DNA of 64,000 nucleotides, taken from the NCBI RefSeq assembly GCF_003573695.1, contig NC_039365.1:82067089-82131088 (forward strand), in the 5' to 3' direction. This DNA is from Papaver somniferum (lineage: Eukaryota; Streptophyta; Magnoliopsida; Ranunculales; Papaveraceae). Shown one piece after another: positions 33,170 through 44,552 of this stretch; the stretch's first letter is position 1; each line of letters opens with the position of its first letter. A program made the position numbers and the translations under genes. Below the pieces are notes generated by a model that saw only the letters and a list, made by a program, of their open reading frames with translations, ran no database searches and had not been told where the DNA came from.

Positions 33170-35365
33170 ATGGTGAATTACAAAAAAGGCAAGCTTTTAT
33201 TGCTTATTATACTCTTAAGTTATCAGATTATTTTTATTGTTAATGGTAGTAATTTAGAATCACCTTTGTTAGATAATCAAGTACAGGAACAAAATGCTGA
33301 AATTTCTGTAGATTCTGATGATACTAGTTATAAAAATAAGGATTTAGGAATATTATTAGGTCAGCAAGAAATTCAAATACAAAAGCTTGAATATTTAGTT
33401 AAGAATCTTACTGAAGTTGTAGCTAAATTAGAAATATCAATCCCTGATTGCAACAATAACAAGAAGAATCACAAGGTTGTAAAAATTGGACCTGTTATTG
33501 TTGAAAAAGAAAAGAAGAGAGAGTATGACGTATTGAATGATAAGATTGATAATGATAGTGAAGAAGGTGTTATCAGTGGTAATGAAATTGGTAGAGTTAA
33601 TAGAAGAGGGCAAAGTGATGGTGGTGTTTCAGTAACCAAATATAATCCGTCGTGGTCAGAAAAGTTTCAGTTTATGTCTGCTGTCAAACTTGATTATGAA
33701 GCTACTTGTGTTAATATTTTGCCGTTTGAAGATTATGAAGGGTTTAGTAAGTACATTGCAGTTGGGGATGAGACAGGCACAATTTATGTGTTTTTGTTAA
33801 ATGGAGATGTTTTGGTTGAATTTCATACACATTCCGAGTCACCCATTACTTCTATGCTTTCTTATATGTCTGTTCATAAAAATGAGAGTGTTTTGGTTAC
33901 TGGTCATGGGAATGGAGTTGTTTTAGTTCATCGAGTTTGGGAAGCTTCTGCGAGTGGAGAAGATTGGCATTCACTTTCCATGGCACATTTGCAAGAATTT
34001 GCTTCTATTGAGAATGAAGGTGGTGAGGGTTCAGCAATTTCGATATTGGAAGTTCATCAAGTTGGAAGGATGAGATATATTTTGTCTACTGATCTGAGTG
34101 GGCAAATCAGAGTTCTTCGAGAGAATGGAACTGTTTTTGGTTCTGCAAAATCAAAGAGTCGGCCTCTCGCATTCATGAAACAAAGACTTCTGTTCATGAC
34201 AGAAAGTGGTGCAGGGTCATTGGATTTAAGGACTATGATGGTTAGGGAATCTGAGTGTGAAGGAATGAACCGATCACTTGCGAAGACTTATGTTTTTGAC
34301 TCAACAGAGCGATCAAAAGGTTATGGATTTACGTCAGAGGGTGATTTGGTTCACGTTGTGCTGTTAGGTGATATGATGAACTTCAAGTGTAGGGTTAGGT
34401 CAAAAAGGAAAGTGGAGATGAATGGGCCTTTAGCTATTCAAGCAATTAAGGGATATTTGCTTGTTGTTAACCCGGAGAAGGTTTTCGTGTATAACATTTC
34501 TTCCCAACATTATGTAAGGCTTGGTGTTCCTCGACCTCTTTTTCTTTCCAGCCTTGGTGAGATTAGATCCTCATTTCTGAATTCACAAAGTCTGAATGAA
34601 GGCTCGAACAACAGAAGACTGGTGCCATTGATAGCCAGTGATCGTGAAAAGCTTGTTGTTCTTGGACTTGGAAGTGGATATGTGGGTATGTACAAATCTA
34701 ACCTCCCAATTTTCAATGCAGAATTTAATACAATGCTCTGGACTAGCCCAGTTTTACTGTTCTTTTTGTTCTTGTTTGGGGTTTGGCAATTCTTTGGCAA
34801 GAAGAAAGAATCACTTGCTTTATGGGGCAATGATGATCCTTTTAGCTCCACATCAGTCTCAACCATAGGAACTTCATTAGGATCTGGTGCTGTAGAAAGG
34901 CCTTTTGCAGATACTTCTTCAAGACCTACAGATATAAGGGACTTGCGAGGAGGTCCTTTGAGAGGTCCAACTAGAAGATACACATCTCCTTCTCGATATC
35001 CTGGTGGTGCAGGGGCAGGAACCGCTCTTCCTTTTAGGCCGACTGCTGCAGACCCCAGTTTCAGAACGACTGCTGCAGACCCCAACTTCAGAACGGGTTC
35101 TACTGATCCCAATTTCAGAACAACTTCTACTGATCCCAATTACAGAACGAGCTCCGGGGATTCCAACTTTAGAACGAGTTCCGCCGATCCCAATTTCAGA
35201 ACTAGTTCGGCTGATCCCAATTTCAGATCCAGTTCAACTGATCACAATTTCAGAGCAGCTTCAGAACTGAAATACCGAGCCCCTACGCTTGAAGGTACAG
35301 GGTTTCCAAAAAGAAGAGAGCCTTTATTTTCAAATAGTCAAGTTGTGGAGGATAATATAGAATAA
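33170..35365 (+). CDS. Secretory-pathway membrane protein, At1g75140-like, function unknown
   Basis: An uninterrupted intronless ORF of 731 codons, the only intact host gene here. Residues 1-26 form a signal peptide or anchor (basic MVNYKKGK, then LLLLIILLSYQIIFIV). A coiled-coil-like stretch follows (about 62-85). Residues 155-510 contain beta-strand-rich segments such as KYIAVGDETGTIYVFLLNG and RYILSTDLSGQIRVL, which look like beta-propeller blades. One transmembrane segment is at about 522-543 (TSPVLLFFLFLFGVWQFFG). The last 190 residues are cytosolic or lumenal low-complexity sequence with eight or so 9-residue repeats of ADPNFRTSS type (about 622-700). From memory it resembles the uncharacterised Arabidopsis membrane protein At1g75140 and its paralogue. 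The start is the first ATG and gives the signal sequence. Its biological role is not known to me. Confidence 0.92.
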   Translation: MVNYKKGKLLLLIILLSYQIIFIVNGSNLESPLLDNQVQEQNAEISVDSDDTSYKNKDLGILLGQQEIQIQKLEYLVKNLTEVVAKLEISIPDCNNNKKNHKVVKIGPVIVEKEKKREYDVLNDKIDNDSEEGVISGNEIGRVNRRGQSDGGVSVTKYNPSWSEKFQFMSAVKLDYEATCVNILPFEDYEGFSKYIAVGDETGTIYVFLLNGDVLVEFHTHSESPITSMLSYMSVHKNESVLVTGHGNGVVLVHRVWEASASGEDWHSLSMAHLQEFASIENEGGEGSAISILEVHQVGRMRYILSTDLSGQIRVLRENGTVFGSAKSKSRPLAFMKQRLLFMTESGAGSLDLRTMMVRESECEGMNRSLAKTYVFDSTERSKGYGFTSEGDLVHVVLLGDMMNFKCRVRSKRKVEMNGPLAIQAIKGYLLVVNPEKVFVYNISSQHYVRLGVPRPLFLSSLGEIRSSFLNSQSLNEGSNNRRLVPLIASDREKLVVLGLGSGYVGMYKSNLPIFNAEFNTMLWTSPVLLFFLFLFGVWQFFGKKKESLALWGNDDPFSSTSVSTIGTSLGSGAVERPFADTSSRPTDIRDLRGGPLRGPTRRYTSPSRYPGGAGAGTALPFRPTAADPSFRTTAADPNFRTGSTDPNFRTTSTDPNYRTSSGDSNFRTSSADPNFRTSSADPNFRSSSTDHNFRAASELKYRAPTLEGTGFPKRREPLFSNSQVVEDNIE
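35030..35270 (+). repeat. 27-bp coding tandem repeat in the membrane protein gene
   Basis: About eight units of 27 bp encode xDPNFRTxS. The units vary by substitutions but not in length, and the frame is open throughout. Units around 35170-35230 are the most alike. The repeat lies after the transmembrane segment. Confidence 0.85.
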
Positions 35366-35584
35366 AATAATTGCTTGTATGAGCTTTGTCTTCTCAAGTG
35401 TGCTTCATAAACTGATCATTAGTTTCTTTGATCTTTTCTGTTCTTTGATAATTGTAAAACCTTTTGAGTTTCGTGAGATTACATAATAACAAAAGTCGAG
35501 GAAATATCGTTTTGTGTCACTCTATTATTTGGTTTCAATTTCCGTGCATGGATATGGGTATTTCGAGCTTCTAGGTTTCAGATA
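35366..35584. other. 3' flank of the membrane protein gene
   Basis: AT-rich sequence likely to hold the 3' UTR and polyadenylation signals. AATAAA overlaps the stop codon at 35361-35366 and is too close to act alone. No other feature seen. Confidence 0.4.
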
Positions 35585-35639
35585 TCATTTCAGTTCTCGT
35601 AAATAATATACATGAAGTTTCTTGGAATTCTTTAGCTCA

Positions 35640-36375
35640 CAAGACAATATGAATATTTCCACCTTGAAATTTAGTTCATTCTCTTTATTCTGCATTTGAA
35701 AATCTAACATAGGATGAATATTTTTAGTTTCTGAATGAGATCTATCATCAGAAGTAAATATGTTTATATTCTTTCTGTCGTACACGCAGCAACAACCAGT
35801 AAGTTTCTGAACTTACACAGTGTGCTTATTTCTTTCCACTCTGTCTGCAACACACGTAATAGCCAACTGAACATGTCAAGCACCGATGATGCTTCCATTT
35901 TTAACAGTTTTCTTCTACCTTTTTCACCAATGCTAAATTGTAATCAATCCAACAAGCACCGGAAAGAGCTCTCAATATCACAGCATCTAGTTCAACTGGG
36001 TTCCTTCTCATCAAATCCTGCACCTCTTCCTAACAATTGCCAAATTTCCCAGTCCATACAGATCAGTCAACTGTGATAACCCATATTCTCGGTATACTGA
36101 ATCGAAGTAAATTTCTCCCATTTCTACCAAGGCTGAAGGCTTCTTTCTCTTCTTCTACAAATGCATTATGTGTACAATCCTCTGATACCCTTCTGGAGCT
36201 TTCATCAAAGAGCAGAATAGCTTCTTTTTGACAGGCGTGGTTGCCATAACCAGCAATCGTTTCATTATACAGTTCTGCCTGTTATTAATTTGCTTGAAAT
36301 TTCTCAGCACAGTTTGCATACATATCGACAATTCAACTTTATAAGGAGCAATATTAGTGGCAACTAGTTTCATTT
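35640..36375 (-). pseudogene. PPR protein gene remnant (C-terminal repeats and E/E+ domain)
   Basis: On the minus strand, scattered frames give the C-terminal end of a PLS-class pentatricopeptide repeat protein. Near 36200-36270 it reads YNETIAGYGNHACQKEAILLFDE-like sequence in two overlapping pieces (positions about 36277 down to 36208). At about 36020-35900 there is worn sequence fitting the post-repeat E domain, and at 35800-35700 KNINIFTSDDRSHSETKNI, which matches the E+ region. At least two frameshifts and several stops separate these, and no N-terminal repeats remain. PPR proteins of this class edit organelle RNA. This copy is dead. It is unrelated in strand to the gene at 33170. Confidence 0.65.
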
Positions 36376-36758
36376 AGTTAATAGGTTTGATTCTGTTATA
36401 CAAGAATCACTCGACTTGTGTTAAAAAATCTACAGATTTTGTTGCTGTTGGCAAGAGCTAGCTAGCATTTACAAACTAATTTTCTCGTCTTTGCTCTTTA
36501 GAGGTTACCAGTTACCATTACTGATGCTGGAAGGCTTCTCTTCTCTTTGACCATTACGACGTTCTAGGAAATTGTAATTCCTATTTTGACCTTGTATGCT
36601 TCCCAGTTTAAAGTTGTTTGCTTTTAGTGTTTATCTTTGATTATTATGTACTTCTTTATCTATTTTTACTTTATCTTTTACATCTCATTTCCTTTCACTA
36701 GACTCAAACAAAAACCAGGGGTGGGTGATTTTGAAGAGAATAACTGTGTGAAGAGAAA

Positions 36759-36854
36759 ATGGAGGTAAGGGTTTTACTGGTTTGTCTTTCAGTGGGTTTC
36801 TTAGGGATTGTTTCTGCTGCTTTGGGTTTTGCTGCTGAAGCTAAGAGGATCAAG
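36759..36854 (+). pseudogene. Orphan first exon of a DUF1218-type membrane protein gene
   Basis: A 32-codon exon begins with ATG, encodes a signal or first membrane segment (VRVLLVCLSVGFLGIVSAAL), ends in GFAAEAKRIK and is followed by a GT donor at 36855. Proteins of the DUF1218 family (including the cell-wall MWL proteins of Arabidopsis) typically start this way and have their first intron right after RIK. I cannot find the second exon, with its conserved cysteines and further membrane segments, in the following 940 bp before the gag fragment at 37797, so the gene seems cut off. Confidence 0.6.
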
Positions 36855-37796
36855 GTCTCTCTCTTTCTCTCTTGATTGCTTTCATTTCATACTCCATTAA
36901 CACGACTAATGGGTTTTGTTCTAGTATGATCTTTGATGCTTTTTAGTGTACTTTTTATTACCATGTTTAACGGGTGTAATTACTAGTTATCACCAATTTT
37001 TTTTTCCTTTTTTTCATTTTCGACTTGCCCCTTGCGACTAGGTAATTAGTTTAAGATTGGAATTTTATGTTCAGCTTAGGAGATATCATTCCCTTGGTTC
37101 GGTTTCACATCGTTGGGTAACAGGGCCTGATCAGGGATTAGGGCTAAGGGTTAGAAGAGGAATGGATGTTATTTTGCTAATAGTATCAACATGCAGTATG
37201 CCAATATCATGGATACTTCTAGAGCATTCAAGAATTTCTATTATGCAATACTTCTTGACTTTCAATACTTTAATGAGGCTGACAATGCTTGAATTTTTAT
37301 TTACTTTTGGGCAATGAAAAGAGTTTGTGGGTAGTAAAAATATTAGATAAAAAAGACATTTTGTTGAGGAGCAATTTAATAGAAACTGAGCAAATCTTTT
37401 AATGGATTAAGATTATGCTATATCTTCTCTAGTTCTCTTGGCTGTCAACGTCACTGGAGTAGTTGTACCTGTCTTCAAGAGTTTGTCCTGTTATTATATT
37501 CCATTGTTCCACAATGATGATCTTGCTAGTGTGACCAATAGGGTTTGGTTTACAAAGAGCTATTTTCAAGAGTTGAATTTGCGTTGGCAAGTCAACCGAG
37601 TGGATTTTTCAAAGAAGGATGCTAGGACTCTATGTTTGTGGTCCTTACATCCACCGAGGAGGGGATCAGTGTTGTCCTTGAAGAGGTGGCCATAATATTG
37701 GAGACCACTCTCAAACTTGCCTTCATCTTTAAAGTGGTAAATTTATCGCTGTCTATTAAATGAGCCTTTGAGTGAGCAAAGCCTTTAATTGCGGGT
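36855..37796. other. Intron remnant or intergenic sequence after the orphan exon
   Basis: AT-rich, with two short ORFs (37057-37317 and 37438-37695) that match nothing I recognise. The right edge is the break into Copia-type gag sequence. Confidence 0.4.
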
Positions 37797-39063
37797 TAAA
37801 TGCTATCATCCATGCTATCCCAGATCTTCGGCACCATGTGACTACATGCACTCGATCTAAAGATGCTTGGGATATCTTAGAAACCGTATTTGAAGGGAAT
37901 ACCTGTGAAAGGAAGCTAGGATGCAAAACCTAAATTCTGATTGGAAAAACCTTCGTATGCCAGATGAATAATCATTTGATGAGTTTAATCACAAATTGTT
38001 TGGAATTGTTAATGTATCTTTTGCATTGGGTAAGACTATTACTTAAAAGGACATTGTGATGAAAATCCTCAGATCGCTGCCATCTAGATACGATTCTAAG
38101 AAGCATGCCATCGTTGAGGGAAATAACCTTGCAACTCTTTCCAGAAACACTCTGGTTGGGAATTTAAAGATCTTTGATCATGAGCGTACATCCAAATCCG
38201 GAAAGGATGTGGCTTTCAAAGAACAAAAGAACACTAAATCCTTGACAAAAGTAAAAGTGTTTGCATCTCTGAAGATGATCTTTCTAAGGCTGATTCATCA
38301 GATGAAGATCTTGACAAGTCAGTCTCCTTGATCACAAGACAGTTTGGGGATCTTCTTTTGAAGAGAAGTAAACGACTCTCTAGAGATAAACCTAGATCAT
38401 CAGTTAAACCTCATAATTGTGTTCCTCCTAAAAACAGGGATATAGATGATACTGATGATGAGGATATGCCTCAGTGATTTAAGTGTAAAGGTTTTGGTCA
38501 TTTTGCAAATAAGTGTCCAAATCATAAAAAATACATTGGGAACAAAGGTCTAGCTGCAACTCTTGATGAAATGTCTGACAACTTGATTCTAATGAAGATG
38601 AAAAGTCAAGTGTTGCACTTCTTTGTGAAAATATTGATTTTGATAATTGTAGCAATAGATACATCAATCTTGATATTCTTTCAGAAGAAATCTCAACCGG
38701 TCTGGAAGAAAAAATGAATCTACCTGTTTCTACTGGTAACTCTTTTTCTGATTTTTCAGGTTCCACTATGTGTCTAGCTTCCTACACATCTCGGGCGTCT
38801 GAATCATCCTCCATGTTGAAATGCTCTTATTCTTCTCTCAAAGGTCACGAACTTTCAAAGTGTTTTAAACACAAACACAAAATGAGATATGTCAACAAAC
38901 TTCAACGAAGAGTGAATCGATTAACAAACAAGCTCAAACTTGTTCAAAAATCATCAGAGGTATGTAAACACATCTGTTCTTCAAAGAGGTTAGTTTCCAA
39001 AGAAAAGACTAGATCATTAGAGAAAAATTATGGTCTAAACACTCTGAGAAATAAGGCTCTATG
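37797..39063 (+). pseudogene. Copia-type gag, 3' fragment (element C)
   Basis: Similarity to gag begins inside the codons for LNAIIHA and runs to the usual C-terminal end. Open parts are 38056-38331 and 38714-39064. The zinc knuckle at 38475-38516 has lost its first cysteine: TGC is TGA, a stop. The C-terminal extension is well kept, with KGHELSKCFKHKHK and a basic coiled-coil-like stretch (NKLQRRVNRLTNKLKLVQK). The first half of this gene is not upstream in cis; 31877-32132 ends at the same point but follows a different LTR subfamily. Confidence 0.85.
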
Positions 39064-39480
39064 AATCCTTTCGAAAAGGTTATGGTGGACAGATTATTGT
39101 TCACCCCAGCACAACTTAATTGTGTTGGTTAGTGCATCTTGTCTCATGTTCCTGATCAAAAGAGATAAGATTATGCACACCTCAGGCTTTAGGAAAAGAA
39201 AATTGTTTTAAATTGTTGTGATTTTCTTTTTTCTCTTTTTTGCTCGGTCGATCTTTGCAAGTCTGGAATTCGTGCCTCTTTTCATATTTAATTGATATTA
39301 GAAAAGACTTCCCTGTTTAATCAATAAAAAAATGGGTTATTCTCGACAATTCTAACCTTCTTAGGGTTGAGAGTTGTGCGTGCGTGAACTTGTGTGTTTA
39401 AAAGTTCTGTAACCCTATATTCCATTTTTTCTTCACTTGAAGCTCTTTTTTATCATAAGACTGCTTGTTGAGATTATCTT

Positions 39481-39891
39481 GTGATTTCCTCTCACAATTT
39501 CGCTTGTATGGATACTCCAAGCATTATGTCTTCTGATGGAAAAGATGTTAATATGATTGTTAAGCCATCAATCATGAAGGAAAAAGATAAATCTCCGCTA
39601 CCTCCAACTTTGAAAATAAAAAGAAGGAATGTGAGGAAGCCAAGAGTTGTTCCTTCAAATTCTCAGAAGTTTTCAGGTGTTTTTGAAGAGTTGAAGGAAA
39701 CAAGGAAGGAGATTCAGGAAATAAAGGCTATTGCCTTGGGAACACTTGAAATTCAGAAGGCCCTGTTTCGGCATCAGTTCAAAAGGTTTGTTGGAATTGA
39801 CTCCTTTCTTCATGAACTTTATGTTCCCATGGTTGTTGACAACAAGGAGTTCGGGGACGATAAAGAATTTTTCAGAGGTATCAATGTCTAG
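39481..39891 (+). CDS. Second conserved ORF of the Copia-type family (element C)
   Basis: 136 codons, the same length as at 7104 and alike over its whole length, starting MISSHNF. The VNMIVKPSIMKEK segment, the basic middle (KIKRRNVRKPR), the helix-prone FEELKETRKEIQEIKA stretch and the FFRGINV end are all kept. No recognised domain. Two independent intact copies suggest a real product of this family. An alternative start is the ATG at 39508. Confidence 0.6.
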   Translation: MISSHNFACMDTPSIMSSDGKDVNMIVKPSIMKEKDKSPLPPTLKIKRRNVRKPRVVPSNSQKFSGVFEELKETRKEIQEIKAIALGTLEIQKALFRHQFKRFVGIDSFLHELYVPMVVDNKEFGDDKEFFRGINV

Positions 39892-41191
39892 GAAACTTCA
39901 TATGAGAATTTATTCTTGTGTTTTTAAGAAGGATAAGTAGGGTGTGGAATAGCCATTATTGTGAGTACACATAGTTATTTCCAATGTTTTCATCTTGCAA
40001 TGTTTTTAGATTTATTTATTTAAATTCTAAGTTATATGGAAGATGATTTTTGCAGTATTAATCTTTATGATTTTATATACTGCAAATTGTTATGGGATAT
40101 GTTGTTTACGTCCGTGAACCTTGATTGTCCCATAGTTGTTCAAAAGTTAACTTTATTATATGTCAGTATGAAAGTATTGATAAAATATAGAATGAAATTT
40201 TTATTACAAAATTTAATCCTTTTTATGTCATTATGCAAATATTGATGGAAGAAAGGATGAACTTTTGTTTACAAAGATTAAGTCTATTGTATGTCATTGT
40301 GCAAATAGTGATGAAAAATAGAATGAATCTTTGATTATTCCTCGGTATTGGTCTTTCCCTGATCCACATTTTTGTATATGTACTATGTTGCTCTGTAAGT
40401 TCTCTTATGTTGAGCATGACCAATTGAATTGATCATTTTCCTTGTGGTTAATTCAATTGAGATTTTTGGATACAAATTCATGTCTCATGTGATTTGTTAA
40501 TGTCCAAAGAAATCCTTCTTTTCTTGTAAAAGTAAGGTCGCTCTTGTTGTTCTTTCCGTAATGATATTTTATGTGAGAGAGTTCGCTTTGTGGGGAGTGC
40601 GGCTGTGGAATATTGTAGGAGTTATCTTGTATCTTTATAAACTCCTTGATGAATACACTAAGTTTAGGCTATGCGAAATCATCGAAACAAGTTGGTATGT
40701 TGTTCTCTTTTAGTCATGAAGTATCTCTATGAAAATTTTCATGAGGATCCCACTAGTTTTCGTACCTTTTCCAATTTATATTAACAAAAAGGAGGAGAAT
40801 TAATGTGTAGTTCACACTATGGTTTACGGATCATTATATAAGGGGGAGTGGTTTTTATTGTGAGATGAAGTATTGACTAAGGGGGAGTGATACAAATCAC
40901 CATAGTATTGTTGTCAAAGTTGTGATACAACTGAACTTTTATGATGTGTAATGATACTATGATACTGTATAACAATGACCGAGAGCAATTATTTTCTTAT
41001 TGTTATTGCTACGGATCTTCAACAACTATGATGCTGAGTTGAACACATTTGGAATCATTGGAGTACTTGGAAGTGACGAAGATTTCGAGTAATATTGAAG
41101 AACCAAAGAGATCAAGCATTTGTATGAGAAGCTACAAAGTTTATTTATTTTGTAATCCATATATATTGATAGATTTGTCACTAAAATTGAC
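39892..41191 (+). other. 3' untranslated interior of element C
   Basis: Alignable with 7515-8848. No gene seen. Confidence 0.55.
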
Positions 41192-41203
41192 AAAGGGAGA
41201 GAT
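41192..41203 (+). other. Polypurine tract of element C
   Basis: AAAGGGAGAGAT next to the LTR start. Confidence 0.8.
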
Positions 41204-43677
41204 TGTTAGAGCACTGCTCGGTCGAACTCGCAAGCATTGCTATCTCAAGCTTGTTTGTCAATGTTAGTGATCAAAACTATAAGTCTTGATTTATGGTCTA
41301 CTGATAGTGATTTTTGGGACTAGGATAGATTGTGTAGTTGAGCATTAGACTTCACATCATTCATCAATTGAAGACGAAGAACTTGTGGAACTCCATCAAC
41401 AATGTGGAGACTAAAACTCATCTATCACTTGGAAAGTCTATTTCTACTTTATCTCCTATATTGAGACAAAAGTCGTATTACTATATATTTGTTGATTATA
41501 CACATTTGAGATTTCGAGCTGAGTTTAACTCGCTTATATATTTCTCGAAATATGTGTTGGTAAGATTTCGCTTCAACCAAGTTCATCTTATATTCTTACG
41601 AAAGTCAAAAGATGATCATGTGAAAATCGCCGAGTAACATCGTACATGGTTTGTATGATACAATCATTTGATGTAGACTTGGAATGTTTCGTTATGATTA
41701 TTTCAATAACTTGAAAATTGCTTTGATGCTAATAGCGTGTGAAAACGGCTATTTTCATCCTCTAAGAAAGTTTCAATGATTGAAATAGAGCTTAGAATAC
41801 TTAACCATCATTGGATTATAAACATAGTGTGCATTTTTTCATGATCCATGACCGGAACTAAAGGATGCATACCCGTATGCGTACTTGAAGTTGTGAAATT
41901 TTGTGTACCAAGTACACATACCAGTACGCATACTTGCGTAAGGTATAGGTTCGGGAATTTCTGCTGGGTTTTGGAAGTGTACTTAAGTATGCGTACCCGT
42001 TCGCATATTGGCGAACCCAAACTCAGACCGGCTACTTAGGTATGCGTACCCGTATGTATACTTGAGTGGTTAAAGTTCTAAAATCGGTTGGCTCATGAAC
42101 TAATACATTTATATATTAAGGAATATATTCTTTGCTAACCGTGGCTCTAATGTTCATGAATTGATTCGAGTGAATCAAACCGATTTTGCTTCAATTGTGT
42201 TCTTGTATACTTCTATGAGAATATAGCAATTGAACAATTTTTTTAACTAGTTTCATTTGAGTCATTTGAACTTAAGATGAATAAGGTTGATATGAGAGTG
42301 TTCATATAGCTAACCTTGGTTAACTACTATTGAGCCAACATGGTGTATACGTTTAGGTACGGTTACTTAAACCTAAATGAGGGTACATTTCATTTGTGTA
42401 TAACAAGCTAAGTTCGATCTAACGGTTGAAAGATATTGGCTTGAATCTAATCATGTTTTCATCTAACAGTGAATATTGAATGCTTTGTTACCAAGGTAAC
42501 TGAGATTGCAAGCCCTAATTTGAAAACTATATAAAGGAGAACTCTAGCAACTGGGAAACCTAATCCCCACACCTCCTGTGATACTAGTTGTATAAGATAG
42601 ACTCGATTCTCCTTTAACCTTAGGTTTTTCACGAAACCCTGTAGGTTAACGACTTAAAGGCTTCATTGGGATGTGAAGCCAGACCCAACTATTTTTTTTG
42701 TAGTTGTGTTTTCTGATCTTGCCCTGTTCTATCGTATTGAGCACTATTTTCTCTAAGATTTGCTCGAGATTGATTCTCTGATAGGAAAGATAAAAAGTAG
42801 TCACAAACATCTTCGTATCATCGTTTGTGATTCCACAATATCTTGTTTTGCTACCATACGATTAAGATTATTGTGAGGTGATTGATTAAACTAGGCTGTT
42901 TATCGGGAATATAAGTCTGGTTTATCAATTGGTTCCTGTGCACCTTGATTTAGCAAAAGACGGAACTAAACTCGTAGGTATTTCTGTGGGAGACCGATTT
43001 ATCCATTTCAATAGACTTTTGTGTGTGAGACAGATTTTTTTATCAAGTCTTCGAATTTGGGTCGTAGCAACTCTTGGTTGTGGGTGAAATCAGCTAAGGG
43101 AATCAAGTGCGTAGTATCCTGATGGGATTAGAGATATAAGGAGCATGACTGTACCTTGAATCAGTGTGAGATTGATTAGGGTTCAACTACATTCCATCCC
43201 GAAGTTCATTTTTAGTAGGCTAGTGTCTGTAGCGGCTTAATACAGTGTGGTGTTCAAAGATGGACTAGGTACCGGGTTTTTTTTTGTATTTGCGGTTTTC
43301 CTCGTTAATAAAATTCTGGTGTCTGTGTTATTTCTTTTCCGCATTATATTTTGTTATATAATTAAAATATCATAGGTTGTGCGTTGAGATCAATCAATTA
43401 GATAATCCGACCTTTGGTTGTTGATATAAATTGATTGACACTTGAACATTGGTCTTTGGTATCATTCAAGTTGTTTCACATAATAATCAGGCTCACGGAT
43501 TTCTATCTGTTTGATTTGTTGATTACATTGTGAAACAGAAATGCAAAACTCTTTGATATATTTTTCTCTAGATTGAGTCTGACTGTCTAGTTGATTCTCT
43601 TGAATGTATATTGGAGTTTGTCTATTCAGATTGCCAAACGAAATATTGGGTGTGGTTGTTAGACCCACGCCTTTTCA
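41204..43677 (+). repeat. Copia-type LTR 6, 3' LTR of element C
   Basis: 2474 bp, starts TGTTAGAGCACTG and ends CCTTTTCA. TATA-like box CTATATAAA at 42528-42536. The palindromic block (about 41865-42060) is of the TATGCGTACCCG type, like LTRs at 2699 and 8861. The flank ATTTC does not match ATTAT before LTR 5. Confidence 0.9.
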
Positions 43678-44552
43678 ATTTCAATCATAAGATTCACATT
43701 CAGACTTTCTGCTCTGATCATTGCTGATACCAACTTTCAAGCATGGGTAAAAGCAAGGTTTGATAAACAGGTCATGGGCTGTCGTGACCGTTTTAACGGG
43801 TTTTGGGCCAAAATAATTTTTTGTCTTTTTTTTTGTTCTTTGAAATAACGGGCATGATAGTTGTTAAATAGAAATTATAAAATAATTTATGATTTGAAAT
43901 TTCTATGCAGGGAATATGATTATTAGTTGTTAAACAGATTTCATTAAGAGGAGGAAAGAGAGAAAGAGTCTGTGAATCGGGAATCACATGAGTCAACTCA
44001 GTTTTTAAAATTTATTCTGAAATTTGTTTGAATATAATCTTCTAATGTCCATCTAAGTCATAGTCTTTCACTTTTTTTACCATTTAATTCTTTAATCGTT
44101 GTTGTTAATTTCAGCATGCTTAATTGAAACTAGTTCAGTAACGTGTTCATTTTCTCAAAATCCTGTTTACTCATTTTTGTTTTTCAATGCCTATGTTTAA
44201 CTAATATCTTTTTATCTCTGAATGTGTTCACAGGTATGTGCTCTTTACTGGCGTTCGCCTGCGTTTCTATTTTGGTCAAAGCGTTTCTTGGAGTTGCTGA
44301 TAAACGTGTTGAAGATGATGTGATATCAAGGAATGCTTTTCAAATTTGAACAAGTAATCTTTTCTCATCAACTCAGATGATTCAACTCGGCAACATTGCA
44401 AGCACAAAACTCGGAAAAATTGCAAAGCAGAGAACTCACACATGTGATACACTGATAAAAAAAACTAGTTTAAACCTTCACTTTCCTAAAGTCAATTCTA
44501 ACCTATGCCAATTACCAAACTCCATTCTTTCTCTCTGATATTCACTCCCCCA
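43678..44552. other. Unassigned sequence between element C and the MITE
   Basis: No gene that I can support. A CAG|GT-like junction near 44233 and a short frame ending at 44347 (MCSLLAFACVSILVKAFLG) could be an exon relic of a membrane protein, but nothing confirms it. Confidence 0.3.

Noticed and set aside
34510..35139. 209-codon minus-strand ORF across the membrane protein gene
   Set aside because: It is the antisense shadow of the 27-bp repeat and adjoining coding sequence; the plus-strand gene explains it.
29453..43677. Treating LTR 5 and LTR 6 as the two ends of one element with a 5.7-kb insert
   Set aside because: The LTRs are of different subfamilies (different U3 repeats, closer to other LTRs than to each other) and the outer flanks ATTAT and ATTTC do not match.
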